This document shows, piece by piece, positions 1-7,957 of a DNA stretch of 64,000 bases. Positions within the stretch are counted from its first letter, which is position 1. Every line of letters starts with the position of its first letter. The position numbers were made by a program, and so were the translations under genes. Source of the stretch: Nitrincola sp048264025 (GTDB lineage Bacteria > Pseudomonadota > Gammaproteobacteria > Pseudomonadales > Balneatricaceae); the NCBI RefSeq assembly GCF_048264025.1, contig NZ_JBLXDN010000005.1:62001-126000 (forward strand), read 5' to 3'. The notes under the pieces are model-generated. The model was not told the origin of the DNA and searched no databases. It saw nothing but the letters and a program-made list of their open reading frames with translations.

Positions 1-501
1 CAAGCGCTGGAGCGCCGCTACACGCGGCTGAAAAAAGGCGAGGGCAAGTTACCGGACTTGCTGATTATCGATGGTGGCAAAGGCCAGGTCTCCCAGGCAA
101 TGACAGTACTCGAATCCTTACAGATTACCGAAGTGACCGTTATCGGCATCGCCAAGGGCACCACCCGCAAAGCGGGGTTTGAATTCCTGGTGAATGGCCA
201 AACCGGCGAAGAGTCGGTGATACCGTCTGATTCAGGCGCGTTGCATTTGCTCCAACACATCCGCGATGAAGCCCACCGATTTGCCATCACCGGCCACCGG
301 GCACGACGTGCTAAAGTACGAAAACGCTCTCTTTTAGAGGATATTCCCGGTATTGGGCAGAAACGACGCCGCGAACTGTTAAAATATTTCGGCAGTATCA
401 AGGAGATAGAGAATGCAAGTATTGAAGAAATTGCAAAAGTCTCTACCATAAGTGCTAAGTTGGCACAGGAAATCTGGTTGTGCCTGCATCCCGACAGCTG
501 A
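1..501 (+). CDS. uvrC: UvrABC excinuclease subunit C, 3' part
   Basis: Makes the two incisions around DNA damage in nucleotide excision repair, acting on the UvrB-DNA complex in the cytoplasm. The reading frame is open from base 1, so the start lies left of the window. The visible part has the RNase H-like endonuclease signature (LLIIDGGKGQ, then KGTTRKAGFE) and ends in the helix-hairpin-helix pair (DIPGIGQKRRRELLKYFGS) used for DNA binding. The stop codon is TGA at 499-501, and pgsA follows 16 bases later in the same direction. The uvrC-pgsA order is common in Gammaproteobacteria. Identification is secure; only the N-terminal portion is missing. Confidence 0.96.
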   Translation, partial: QALERRYTRLKKGEGKLPDLLIIDGGKGQVSQAMTVLESLQITEVTVIGIAKGTTRKAGFEFLVNGQTGEESVIPSDSGALHLLQHIRDEAHRFAITGHRARRAKVRKRSLLEDIPGIGQKRRRELLKYFGSIKEIENASIEEIAKVSTISAKLAQEIWLCLHPDS

Positions 502-517
502 CACAGGACCAGCATCT

Positions 518-1078
518 ATGCTGTTTTCCATGAAAATCCCTAATCTGCTGACACTACTCAGAATTTGTCTGATACCGGTGTTCGTAGTGATTTATTACAT
601 TCCAGGCTTCTGGTCACCCTGGATAGCCGCGGCTATCTTCGGCTTAGCGGCACTGACCGACTGGCTGGATGGCTACCTGGCCCGCCGACTGGACCAGCAT
701 TCACCCTTTGGGGCGTTCCTGGATCCCGTCGCAGACAAGCTTATGGTCGCCGTGGCACTGGTCATGTTGGTTGAAACCTACTCCACACCGCTGGTCACCA
801 TTCCGGCGGTGGTGATTATTGGCCGCGAGATTGTTATTTCAGCCCTGCGAGAGTGGATGGCCGAAATAGGTGAGCGCACCCGCGTTGCGGTGTCGATGAT
901 CGGCAAGGTAAAAACCACCCTGCAGATGATCGCCATCCTGGTATTGATCGCGGTACCGCCGTTTTCAATCCTGGCCTGGGTGGGCATTTTGACCCTCTAT
1001 GGCGCCGCTTTGTTAACACTCTGGTCGATGTATGTGTATTTGCGTGCCGCCTGGCCATTGCTGAGTGATGATATATAA
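518..1078 (+). CDS. pgsA: CDP-diacylglycerol-glycerol-3-phosphate 3-phosphatidyltransferase
   Basis: Integral membrane enzyme making phosphatidylglycerol phosphate, the committed step to phosphatidylglycerol and cardiolipin. The CDP-alcohol phosphatidyltransferase motif D-G-x2-A-R-x8-G-x3-D-x3-D is visible in DWLDGYLARRLDQHSPFGAF followed by LDPVADK. Several hydrophobic segments follow. I place the start at ATG 518, which has AGGA at 505-508 nine bases upstream. The frame extends further left (452), but that part overlaps uvrC and looks non-coding. ATG 530 is an alternative. The 187-residue product is normal length for PgsA. It is probably co-transcribed with uvrC. Confidence 0.95.
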   Translation: MLFSMKIPNLLTLLRICLIPVFVVIYYIPGFWSPWIAAAIFGLAALTDWLDGYLARRLDQHSPFGAFLDPVADKLMVAVALVMLVETYSTPLVTIPAVVIIGREIVISALREWMAEIGERTRVAVSMIGKVKTTLQMIAILVLIAVPPFSILAWVGILTLYGAALLTLWSMYVYLRAAWPLLSDDI

Positions 1079-1116
1079 GTGGTTAATCTTTAAGCAGTAT
1101 CATTTATTAAAATCAG

Positions 1117-1144
1117 TTGACACCTAGGCTCACATCTCTATAAT
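1117..1144 (+). promoter_or_regulatory. Sigma-70 promoter of the tRNA cluster
   Basis: TTGACA at 1117-1122 and TATAAT at 1139-1144 are both exact consensus boxes, 16 bases apart. The first tRNA begins 21 bases after the -10 box. Such strong promoters are usual for stable RNA operons. It probably drives all three tRNA genes. Confidence 0.85.
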
Positions 1145-1164
1145 ACGCCCCACTTGATTGCGTT

Positions 1165-1240
<76 letters not shown>

Positions 1241-1289
1241 AATCAGACACTTGTCTGATTTGAAGTAATAAAGCAAAGAGAGTGTTAAA

Positions 1290-1363
1290 GGCTGGATGGC
1301 AGAGTGGTCATGCAGCGGACTGCAACTCCGTGTACGCCGGTTCGATTCCGACTCCAGCCTCCA
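1290..1363 (+). tRNA. tRNA-Cys (anticodon GCA)
   Basis: 74-base cloverleaf with encoded CCA. The acceptor stem GGCTGGA pairs with TCCAGCC. The anticodon stem CGGA/TCCG encloses GCA at 1322-1324. The T arm contains GGTTCGATTCC. The Gly-Cys-Leu order after uvrC-pgsA matches many gammaproteobacterial genomes. Confidence 0.97.
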
Positions 1364-1421
1364 TCTCTCTTTAAAGCGCCATGTCACACAAAATCGCCGG
1401 CACAGTTCCAGCGATGTTCCA

Positions 1422-1508
1422 GCCCCGATGGTGAAATTGGTAGACACAAGGGACTTAAAATCCCTCGGCTGAAAGGCTGTACCGGTTCGAGTCCGGTTCG
1501 GGGCACCA
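1422..1508 (+). tRNA. tRNA-Leu (anticodon TAA)
   Basis: 87-base class II tRNA with a long variable arm (CGGCTGAAAGGCTG region) and encoded CCA. The acceptor stem GCCCCGA pairs with TCGGGGC. The anticodon stem AGGGA/TCCCT encloses TAA at 1456-1458. About 150 bases without a recognisable gene separate it from the convergent integron integrase. Confidence 0.96.
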
Positions 1509-1655
1509 TCATTTCAATGCTTGATAAACCCTTACATCCCTCTGAAAGTCTTGCAATACTCTTCTTTGCTTGTTTTAATTCCTACAGACAATCTGGATAA
1601 TTTACAGCTGTGATGGTGCACGGGCCCTGCGGTAGCCTGTCTGACATTTAATTCA

Positions 1656-2639
1656 TCACCTATCCAAGGGGCTTGAAACGTTGCGTTCATGTATTCCAAT
1701 GACATGGGTGTAAATCATCGTTGTATTAATATCGTTATGACCCAGCAACTCCTGAATATTGCGTATATCTGTGCCTGCACGAAGCAGGTTTGTTGCGAAA
1801 GAATGCCTAAAGGTGTGGCAACTGGCTTTTTTGTGAATATGTGACTTTGCCAGGGCCCGCGCAACTGAACGCCTGACCTGTTGTTCACCCACATGATGGC
1901 GACGAATCACCTCACTGCGTGGATCTTTGGCTCGGTTGGGTGCAGGGAAAATATACTGCCAGGCGGGACTGGTGGCCGCTTTAGGGTATTTTTTCTCCAA
2001 GGCATAGGGTAAATACACCTTCCCAAAACCCTCATTGAGATCCTGTTGATGAAGAGACAATGCCAGCTCAATTTGTATACGCAAAGGCTCCAGTAACGCT
2101 TTCGGAAGTAAGGTTCGACGGCATTTATCACCCTTGGCTTCACGAATAATCAAGCATTGCTGAGAGAAATCAACATCCTGTACACGCAATCGAACCGACT
2201 CCATTACTCGAAGCCCAGAGCCATACATCAAACTGGCGACCAGTTTATGATCACCCTCCATAAAGCCAAGTACACGCATAGCTTCTTCATGGGTGAAAAC
2301 AGTCGGTAGCCGCCTGCCTTTATTGGTTCGAGTAAATGCCAGTTGGCCAAGATCCTTGTTCAGAAAGTGTTTATAAAGAAACACAACCGCATTCAGCGCT
2401 GTTTTTTGCGTGTTGATGGCAACGTGACGCTGGTTAGCAAGATAGCTTAGCCAAGCATCCACCTCGATGGCACCCATGTCTAGTGGATGACGTTTCTGAT
2501 GAAAATAAATGAAATCCTTGATCCAGCCGCAATAGGTTTTCTCTGTACGATAGGCGAGATGGCGTGAGCGCATAGATGCACGAAGCTGATCCATGAAGCG
2601 GGTGGGATTAGCAGGCAAGGGTGGTGGTATATCATCCAT
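1656..2639 (-). CDS. intI: Integron integrase (IntI-type tyrosine recombinase)
   Basis: Site-specific recombinase that captures and shuffles gene cassettes by recombining attI with folded single-stranded attC. The tyrosine recombinase residues are all present: Arg in MYGSGLRVME, HxxR in CHTFRHSFAT, His in LLGHNDINTT and the nucleophile Tyr in MIYTHV. It also has the extra IntI-specific patch (LEKKYPKA, WQYIFPAPNRAKDPRS, IRRHH) that separates IntI from XerC/D. I chose ATG 2639, because AAGGAG at 2646-2651 lies six bases upstream; two TTG codons at 2640-2645 extend the frame. The 327-residue length is normal. Genes of the cassette array lie upstream of it in the opposite direction, the classical layout. 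A LexA box sits just upstream. No frameshift is visible, so it is probably active. Confidence 0.95.
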   Translation of the reverse strand: MDDIPPPLPANPTRFMDQLRASMRSRHLAYRTEKTYCGWIKDFIYFHQKRHPLDMGAIEVDAWLSYLANQRHVAINTQKTALNAVVFLYKHFLNKDLGQLAFTRTNKGRRLPTVFTHEEAMRVLGFMEGDHKLVASLMYGSGLRVMESVRLRVQDVDFSQQCLIIREAKGDKCRRTLLPKALLEPLRIQIELALSLHQQDLNEGFGKVYLPYALEKKYPKAATSPAWQYIFPAPNRAKDPRSEVIRRHHVGEQQVRRSVARALAKSHIHKKASCHTFRHSFATNLLRAGTDIRNIQELLGHNDINTTMIYTHVIGIHERNVSSPLDR

Positions 2640-2976
2640 CAACAACTCCTTGTCATGAATTATTTTATAGTACTGTTTTTATATACAGTAATAATGGTGT
2701 TGTCAAGTCAGAGTGACTAGCAAAGTGATCCTAGAGGCTCATATCCTGGATGATAGTATTTTATTTGTATTAATTTGAATAAAATCATACAGTTGCTTTC
2801 ATGTGGTGAAATCGTGATAGTAGTCTGCATGATCGGTTTGACTTTCTGGGATGAATACCATGAATGCCAGAGATGATTGACCAGTCCTGGGTTTTGAATT
2901 AGCTTGGGTACAATTAATCGGCTGGGATAGTAGTCTTGGCAAAGTGGCCTTTGAGGCCACGATATAAATGTTATAT
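2640..2976. other. intI leader and attI region
   Basis: This 340-base stretch without a gene holds the intI ribosome-binding site, its LexA box and, near its right end, the primary recombination site. The junction with cassette 1 is GTTATAT at 2970-2976, identified because the first attC begins with the exact complement ATATAAC at 3637-3643. A short hairpin (GTGGCC/GGCCAC, 2945-2960) lies just before it. I could not recognise the IntI-binding repeats of attI or a convincing cassette promoter; TTGACT at 2838 and TTGACC at 2877 are -35-like but lack good -10 partners. Confidence 0.6.
2671..2690. promoter_or_regulatory. LexA (SOS) box upstream of intI
   Basis: TACTGTTTTTATATACAGTA matches the CTGT-N8-ACAG SOS operator with symmetrical TA flanks. 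It lies about 30 bases upstream of the intI start codon and overlaps a possible -10 (TATAAA, minus strand, about 2663-2668). SOS control of intI is known for Vibrio and class 1 integrons, so cassette shuffling here is probably triggered by DNA damage or single-stranded DNA. Confidence 0.88.
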
Positions 2977-2991
2977 TTCAAGGAGTGAACT

Positions 2992-3642
2992 TTGGAGCTC
3001 GTAATAGGGAATAAAAATTACTCGTCATGGTCGTTAAGGCCTTGGCTACTTTTGTCAGTCCACGAGTTACCTTTTAAGGAAGTGCGGATTCCGCTGAATC
3101 AAGACGATACATACGCCGCGCTTGCCCAGCATACCGATGCAGGGAAAGTCCCGGTGCTTAAAGACAAGGACTTGGTCATCTGGGATTCGCTGGCAATTTG
3201 CGAGTATATTTCTGAGCAGTATCTGGATGGCCGCGGATGGCCAAGTTCCGTTCGTGCACGAGCGGAAGCAAGATCTTGCTGCGCAGAAATGCACTCGGGT
3301 TTCACAGAAATTCGAGGCCAATTGCCAATGAATTGCCGCGCAATCGGACGTAAAGTCCCTTTTAATGCAACCCTTGAGCGAGAGATAGCTCGGATAGACC
3401 GAATCTGGTCGCAGAACCGAGAATCCTATGCGAGTGCCGGCCCTTGGTTGTTCGGTGAGTTCTCTATTGCAGATTGCATGTTCGCACCAGTTGCTTCGCG
3501 ATTTAAAACCTACGGGATCAAGGTCTCGGCGGTATCTTCAGAATATTTGCAGTTCGTCCTCGATCATGAACAGATGAAGGAGTGGGTTAGCCAAGCTCAC
3601 GGTGAGCCCGAAACCATAGGCGTGTCCGAGGTAGGAATATAA
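2992..3642 (+). CDS. Glutathione S-transferase-like protein (cassette 1)
   Basis: Predicted cytoplasmic glutathione-conjugating or glutathione-dependent enzyme. The N-terminal thioredoxin-like domain carries NKNYSSWSLRPW (candidate catalytic serines) and the GKVPVL-x-WDSLAICEYI motif that binds glutathione. The C-terminal helical domain includes PWLFGEFSIADCMFAP, a standard GST pattern. At 216 residues it is full length. The start is TTG 2992, six bases after AAGGAG at 2980-2985; no ATG fits better. The stop codon at 3640-3642 lies inside the attC 5' box, which is typical for cassette genes. Its closeness to the cassette start (21 bases) means it carries its own ribosome-binding site but little room for a promoter, so it depends on a promoter in or near attI. 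The substrate is unknown. Confidence 0.85.
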   Translation: MELVIGNKNYSSWSLRPWLLLSVHELPFKEVRIPLNQDDTYAALAQHTDAGKVPVLKDKDLVIWDSLAICEYISEQYLDGRGWPSSVRARAEARSCCAEMHSGFTEIRGQLPMNCRAIGRKVPFNATLEREIARIDRIWSQNRESYASAGPWLFGEFSIADCMFAPVASRFKTYGIKVSAVSSEYLQFVLDHEQMKEWVSQAHGEPETIGVSEVGI

Positions 3643-3720
3643 CAATCACAGGCACGGCGACGCCTACTGCATTGCGGCTTCGCCTCCATTCCGCAGCCGC
3701 GCATGCTGTTGGCGTTAGCA
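3637..3720 (+). repeat. attC site of cassette 1
   Basis: The 84-base recombination site begins with ATATAAC (3637-3643) and ends with GTTAGCA (3714-3720); the cut point is after G3714. Between them lie GC-rich self-complementary arms with GCGGCT and AGCCGC. ATATAAC is the exact complement of GTTATAT at the attI junction, which identifies cassette 1 as 2971-3714. Confidence 0.9.
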
Positions 3721-3785
3721 AGAGTAACCACTGAGCAATCGATAATTCATAAAAAATATTTATAAATTTTAACTGAAGTGATGCG

Positions 3786-4970
3786 GTGAAAAAAATGAGC
3801 GATTATAAGGATTTCCTTGGCGACAGCTACAACGAGGAAAGCGGTGAGTTTGATCATGACAAAGCCAAAAATAAGGCCATCAATGAAAAAGAACAATGCA
3901 ATATAATTATTTCTGGTGCCAGCGGTGTAGGTAAAAGCACTTTGATTAACGCTATTTTTGGCGAGGAAGTTGTTAAAGCCGGTGCAGGAAAGCCTGTCAC
4001 TCAGCATCTTGAAAAAGTTGCCATCCCTGAAAAAGGTATTTGTCTTTGGGACACCAAGGGCATAGAGGCTGAAAACTATCAAGACACAATGGCATCATTG
4101 GAAAATGAATTCAGGCAAGCCATTGATAACGCCAATGACGACGGCGATATCCCTCATATTGGCTGGGTTTGCATAAAAGCCAGTAGTGATCGAGTGGAAG
4201 ACCGCGACCTCACGTTGATTGGCCTTCTCGCGAAACGTAATATCCCCGCCATCGTAGTTTTCACCCGTGTTATAGGCAAGTCCGAAAGAGAATTCGTCGA
4301 AGAAGCAAAGCTTATCATTGACAAAGAATATAAAGACTTTTTGCGCGGAGCTTATGTTTCTGTCAATTCTGTCCCCTATGAAATTGACGAAGATATTGTG
4401 GTAAAGGTCAAAGGGCTTGAATCCCTGACCGAGGTCACCGAGGCGCGATTTCCTGAGGGTAAGAAATCGGCAAAAAATGCCTTTCTCAAAGCTCAGCGCT
4501 CAAAAATAGAAAAGCGTCTTGCCGCGATGAAAGAGGGTTCCAGAAAGGTGGTTCACGTTGCTTCCGCAGCTGCGGGAACAGCGGGAGCTTCACCGATTCC
4601 TGGGTCTGACGCACCTATAATTGCGGCAATACAAAGTACTATGATTTATAAAATTAATACCGAGTTCGAACTAGATGCGGATAACTCAAAAATGACATCA
4701 GTTTTAACCGGCATCATGGGTGTCACCGCACTGGCACAAGTGGGTAAAACCGTAGTGTCTAATGCCTTGAAATTCATTCCCGGTGCAGGCACTTTGATCG
4801 GCGGCGCAATTTCTGCCACCACAGCGATCGCTATTACGGAAGCTGTAGGTCATGCCTATATTGCTGTATTGGAAAAGTTCTTCGACATGGAAAAAGGGGA
4901 AGTCGTTTTGCCAGAGAACTCAGCTCGAATTATATCTGTATTCAAAGATGTATTCAGTTACAAGAAGTAA
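3786..4970 (+). CDS. GTPase with C-terminal DUF697-like hydrophobic domain (cassette 2)
   Basis: Predicted P-loop GTPase of the Era/septin-like class. G1 is GASGVGKST (about residues 44-52), G3 is WDTKG (88-92), and the G4 position shows TRVIGK in place of N/TKxD, so base recognition is weakened. The C-terminal third (about 255-370) has glycine-rich hydrophobic helices, with GASPIPGSDAP and an IQSTMIYKI stretch resembling the DUF697 pattern, and a second GAGTLIGGAISA hydrophobic run. It may touch membranes. The start is GTG 3786 or ATG 3795; neither has a strong ribosome-binding site. The 394-residue protein fills the 1391-base cassette. Related GTPases are found in phage-defence loci and in stress responses. 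No specific function can be read from sequence. Confidence 0.78.
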   Translation: MKKMSDYKDFLGDSYNEESGEFDHDKAKNKAINEKEQCNIIISGASGVGKSTLINAIFGEEVVKAGAGKPVTQHLEKVAIPEKGICLWDTKGIEAENYQDTMASLENEFRQAIDNANDDGDIPHIGWVCIKASSDRVEDRDLTLIGLLAKRNIPAIVVFTRVIGKSEREFVEEAKLIIDKEYKDFLRGAYVSVNSVPYEIDEDIVVKVKGLESLTEVTEARFPEGKKSAKNAFLKAQRSKIEKRLAAMKEGSRKVVHVASAAAGTAGASPIPGSDAPIIAAIQSTMIYKINTEFELDADNSKMTSVLTGIMGVTALAQVGKTVVSNALKFIPGAGTLIGGAISATTAIAITEAVGHAYIAVLEKFFDMEKGEVVLPENSARIISVFKDVFSYKK

Positions 4971-5039
4971 TTGCCAGCGTCAAGAAATGTTGAGTAATTT
5001 ATGTTCAGCTCGGCTTTCGTATCAGTCGAGCTGAGTTAT

Positions 5040-5111
5040 TGCTAACAAGTTGCTGCACGCGGATAAATTACTCGCTACGCTCCCAATTTACCGGTGAGCA
5101 AGGCGTTATTG
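5040..5111 (+). repeat. attC site of cassette 2
   Basis: The 72-base site begins TGCTAAC (5040-5046) and ends GTTATTG (5105-5111). TGCTAAC is the exact complement of GTTAGCA, the start of cassette 2. The inner arms TTGCT and AGCAA, and TAAATT and AATTTA, are complementary, allowing the folded single strand that IntI recognises. A plus-strand hairpin (CAGCTCGGC ... GTCGAGCTG, about 5003-5032) just before it could be a terminator. Confidence 0.9.
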
Positions 5112-5149
5112 CTACAAGTTCCTCAAGAATTTTTTAAATGGAGGTTTAA

Positions 5150-7621
5150 ATGATTAGAGCCTTTTTATCCCACTCAAGCAAAGATAAAGACGGATACGTT
5201 AGAAATGTTGCAAATTGGTTGGGGAGAGACAATATAGTTTATGATGAGCTGACCTTTGAAGAAGGTGAAAAGCCTCTAGATGAAATAATTAAAGGGTTAG
5301 ACGGATCGAGTATTTTTGTGATTTTTCTGTCGGAAAATTCACTATCTTCCGAATGGGTTCAGAAGGAGATAGTTGAAGCAAAAAGCAGGCTTGAAAGCAG
5401 TGATCTAAAAAAAATATTCCCGATTATAATTGATGATAATTTAACTTACGAAGACAGGCGAATTCCCGATTGGCTACGGGATAATTATAATCTTAAGCCT
5501 ATTAAAAGGGCACAAGTGGCGTCCAAAAGAATACATAATAAATTGAGAGAGCTTAGCTGGTCAAAGCATCCGCAGATCAAAAAACGCAATACAATATTCG
5601 TTGGAAGAAATGATCATCAGGAGACTTTTGAAGAAAGAATTCACGATTTTGATAAAGAAAAACCCACCACGATAATCGTATCAGGCTTCTCTGGTGTAGG
5701 AAGGCGTACGTTCCTGCATCGAGCTCTATATAAAACCAAAATCACAGAGTGCTCGAATAAGCCCTCCTCAATACTTTTAGATAGAAATGTTTCCATTGAG
5801 GACTTTATTCTAAAGATCAATGATCTCGGCTTGATTGATCTTGGAGATCGCATAATCTCATTGTCTGATAAGACGATGACTGAAAAAGCAAATATAGTCC
5901 ACATGATTATGGATGCTGCTTATAAATCTAAAGAATTAATATATCTTGTCGATGATGGCTGTATTGTAAATCATGAACGATCTATATCGGACTGGTTTCT
6001 AGAGATCGTAAATTCATATCAGGGTCACGGGTACCCTATATTCTGTATCGCGTCTAAATACAATGTTAACTTTAAGAATAGGCCAAGGAATAATCTCTTT
6101 TACTTTGTTGAGCTAACAGAATTGAACTCTAATGAAAGGAAAAGATTATTCGTACAATTGCTAGAGCTATATGAAGTTAACCTAGAAAAGAGAAATTTCG
6201 AAGATATTTCAGAAGTGCTTTCTGGCTTTCCAGATCAGGTGATGTTTGCTGTTGATGTATTGATGTCAGATCCAGCCACTAAGGTGGCAGATAAAATACC
6301 ATCGATTGCCGAATACAACACTGAAAAGGCATCTATCCTTCTCAATAAATATGACAGCCAGGAAGATGTTCTCGACTTTATAAGACTCCTGGCTAACTTT
6401 GAAGTTATTAGTTCAGACTTTATTTTTTCATTGGTTCCAGAAGAGAAATACTTCCCTGTTCTAGAGCGATTGTCAGCAGAACATATTGTTGAACTTATTG
6501 GTCTGGACGGGGAAATAATAAGGCTAAACGATATTGTTAGGGATTATATAAGGAGAAATAGAATTCGGTTGAATAACGACTTCTCTGGCAAGATTCGAGA
6601 ACAGGTTGAGTCGATAGTTAAATCGGACGATATTTTTGAGAGAGACTCATCAGAGTATATTTTTGCACTAAAAGAAGCGCTGAAAACAGATATGCCAATT
6701 GATGATAGGCTACTAATACCATCGCATTATCTTAGATGTATGAAGGATCTTTATTACGGAAAAGGAAGCCTAGACCGGATCATTGAGTTAGCAGATATCA
6801 TTCTCCAGAAGGAAAACACACTGGAGTATCGGGTCTCTCAAGACATTAGATACTACTTGTGTCTAGCATTAGCCAAGAAGAAAGACAAAAGGATGCTCAG
6901 AGAAGTTCAGAAAATTAAAGGTGATGAGCATGTGTTTCTAATTGGATTCTATTACAGGCTTTGCGGGCGACTTAAAGAGGCCCTTGAAAAATTCGAACAA
7001 ATCGTAGAAGCGAAATATGTTGGCGATAGAGCTAAGCGCGAAATTGTACAGGTGTATGTCCAACTAGAAGAATACGATTTAGCATTGGGTTATGCAAGGA
7101 GCAATTATGAAGAGCATCGAGGAAACCAATTTCACACTCAAGCGTATTTTAACTGTCTTGTTAATTCAAAGGATGCACAGGAAAATGCCTCAACATTAAG
7201 AGAATTAATTGAAAACCTAAGGGGTATTAATTCTGAGCAATCTACCGAGATGGCGGATATAGCGGATGCTCTTTATCTTGCCAAAATAGAAGGGAATAAG
7301 GTGTCAGCCATAGACAAAATTCAAGATTGTGTAAATATGCGCCCAGATAGCCACTATCCGCTGCTAACGCTTTGCGATCTGGCAATCAAGTACCGCGATC
7401 TTGAACTGCTCAAAGAAGGTGTCTCCACGCTCCGTGATATCAAGAATAAAAAACACGTATCTAATAGAACATTTAATAGATATCAATCGTATGTGCATGC
7501 TCTCGAAGGTAATGTCCAAGATGCTATAAGGGTCATTGAGAATGATCTGGAGAGATACCCAAAAGAAAGTAAAGATAGAATAGTTAGAAATATCCAAAAT
7601 TGCGCGAATAATCAGCCATAA
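5150..7621 (+). CDS. TIR-STAND NTPase with helical repeat C-terminus (cassette 3)
   Basis: An 823-residue protein. Residues 1-130 form a TIR domain (RAFLSHSSKDKD, then SSEWVQKEI), with Glu73 in the W-x3-E position that is catalytic in NADase TIR domains. Residues about 145-420 form a STAND-type NTPase: FVGR entry motif near 150, P-loop-like GFSGVGRRT (179-187) and Walker B-like IYLVDD. The P-loop has Arg in place of the usual Lys. The remainder (about 500-823) is helical and looks like degenerate TPR repeats (EALEKFEQIV, EEYDLALGYARSNYEE). ATG 5150 follows GGAGG with normal spacing. The stop lies in the attC 5' box. Domain order signal-generator, switch, sensor is that of prokaryotic NLR-like immune proteins, so NAD+ depletion upon phage sensing is a reasonable inference. 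The base composition is visibly AT-rich compared with the chromosome. Confidence 0.82.
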   Translation: MIRAFLSHSSKDKDGYVRNVANWLGRDNIVYDELTFEEGEKPLDEIIKGLDGSSIFVIFLSENSLSSEWVQKEIVEAKSRLESSDLKKIFPIIIDDNLTYEDRRIPDWLRDNYNLKPIKRAQVASKRIHNKLRELSWSKHPQIKKRNTIFVGRNDHQETFEERIHDFDKEKPTTIIVSGFSGVGRRTFLHRALYKTKITECSNKPSSILLDRNVSIEDFILKINDLGLIDLGDRIISLSDKTMTEKANIVHMIMDAAYKSKELIYLVDDGCIVNHERSISDWFLEIVNSYQGHGYPIFCIASKYNVNFKNRPRNNLFYFVELTELNSNERKRLFVQLLELYEVNLEKRNFEDISEVLSGFPDQVMFAVDVLMSDPATKVADKIPSIAEYNTEKASILLNKYDSQEDVLDFIRLLANFEVISSDFIFSLVPEEKYFPVLERLSAEHIVELIGLDGEIIRLNDIVRDYIRRNRIRLNNDFSGKIREQVESIVKSDDIFERDSSEYIFALKEALKTDMPIDDRLLIPSHYLRCMKDLYYGKGSLDRIIELADIILQKENTLEYRVSQDIRYYLCLALAKKKDKRMLREVQKIKGDEHVFLIGFYYRLCGRLKEALEKFEQIVEAKYVGDRAKREIVQVYVQLEEYDLALGYARSNYEEHRGNQFHTQAYFNCLVNSKDAQENASTLRELIENLRGINSEQSTEMADIADALYLAKIEGNKVSAIDKIQDCVNMRPDSHYPLLTLCDLAIKYRDLELLKEGVSTLRDIKNKKHVSNRTFNRYQSYVHALEGNVQDAIRVIENDLERYPKESKDRIVRNIQNCANNQP

Positions 7622-7684
7622 CAAGCAGCTGCTAGGGACTGCATTGCGCTGCGCTCCATGCAGCCCCAGAGCCGAGCGTTATGG
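7616..7684 (+). repeat. attC site of cassette 3
   Basis: The 69-base site begins CCATAAC (7616-7622) and ends GTTATGG (7678-7684). Inner arms include GGGACTGCAT and ATGCAGCCCC. The 5' box differs at one base from the complement of the cassette's own start (GTTATTG), unlike the other three cassettes. Confidence 0.88.
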
Positions 7685-7712
7685 CTTCACTGAAAAGAAG
7701 ATCGACTGAAGC

Positions 7713-7937
7713 ATGAATCTGAAAAATATAGAGTTTTTAATCGACAATGATGGAGATATTTCAGTTGGACGAACCGGCCCTATACGGTGCGCCGCTTCAG
7801 CCTGCGACGAAGATCAATGTTTAGCGATGCTCGTACGGCGAGAGGGTGAAACTTTTATGGAGCTTCTTGCTAGACTCGATAGAGCCATAGGGGATGCTTG
7901 GGAGCATCATATATTCGCTGATGAAATTAACGGGTAG
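7713..7937 (+). CDS. Small orphan cassette protein (cassette 4)
   Basis: A 74-residue acidic, soluble-looking protein with no signal peptide or membrane segment. I do not recognise a family. Visible features are an N-terminal EFLIDNDGDISVG stretch, two cysteines (about residues 26 and 31) and a helical C-terminal half (TFMELLARLDRAIGDAWEHHI). It starts 34 bases into the cassette and is the only sensible frame there. The ribosome-binding site is weak. Small orphan proteins, including toxin or antitoxin partners and anti-phage factors, are common in cassettes, but nothing here permits a choice. Confidence 0.6.
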   Translation: MNLKNIEFLIDNDGDISVGRTGPIRCAASACDEDQCLAMLVRREGETFMELLARLDRAIGDAWEHHIFADEING

Positions 7938-7957
7938 CTTGTAAGCATGAAACCAAG

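Noticed and set aside
452..517. Extended pgsA start
   Set aside because: It overlaps uvrC and lacks a ribosome-binding site; homology begins at about 518-530.
1304..1600. 98-codon plus-strand ORF
   Set aside because: It runs through tRNA-Cys and tRNA-Leu and has no independent support.
2799..2981. 60-codon minus-strand ORF in the attI region
   Set aside because: No ribosome-binding site or recognisable protein, and it spans the recombination junction.
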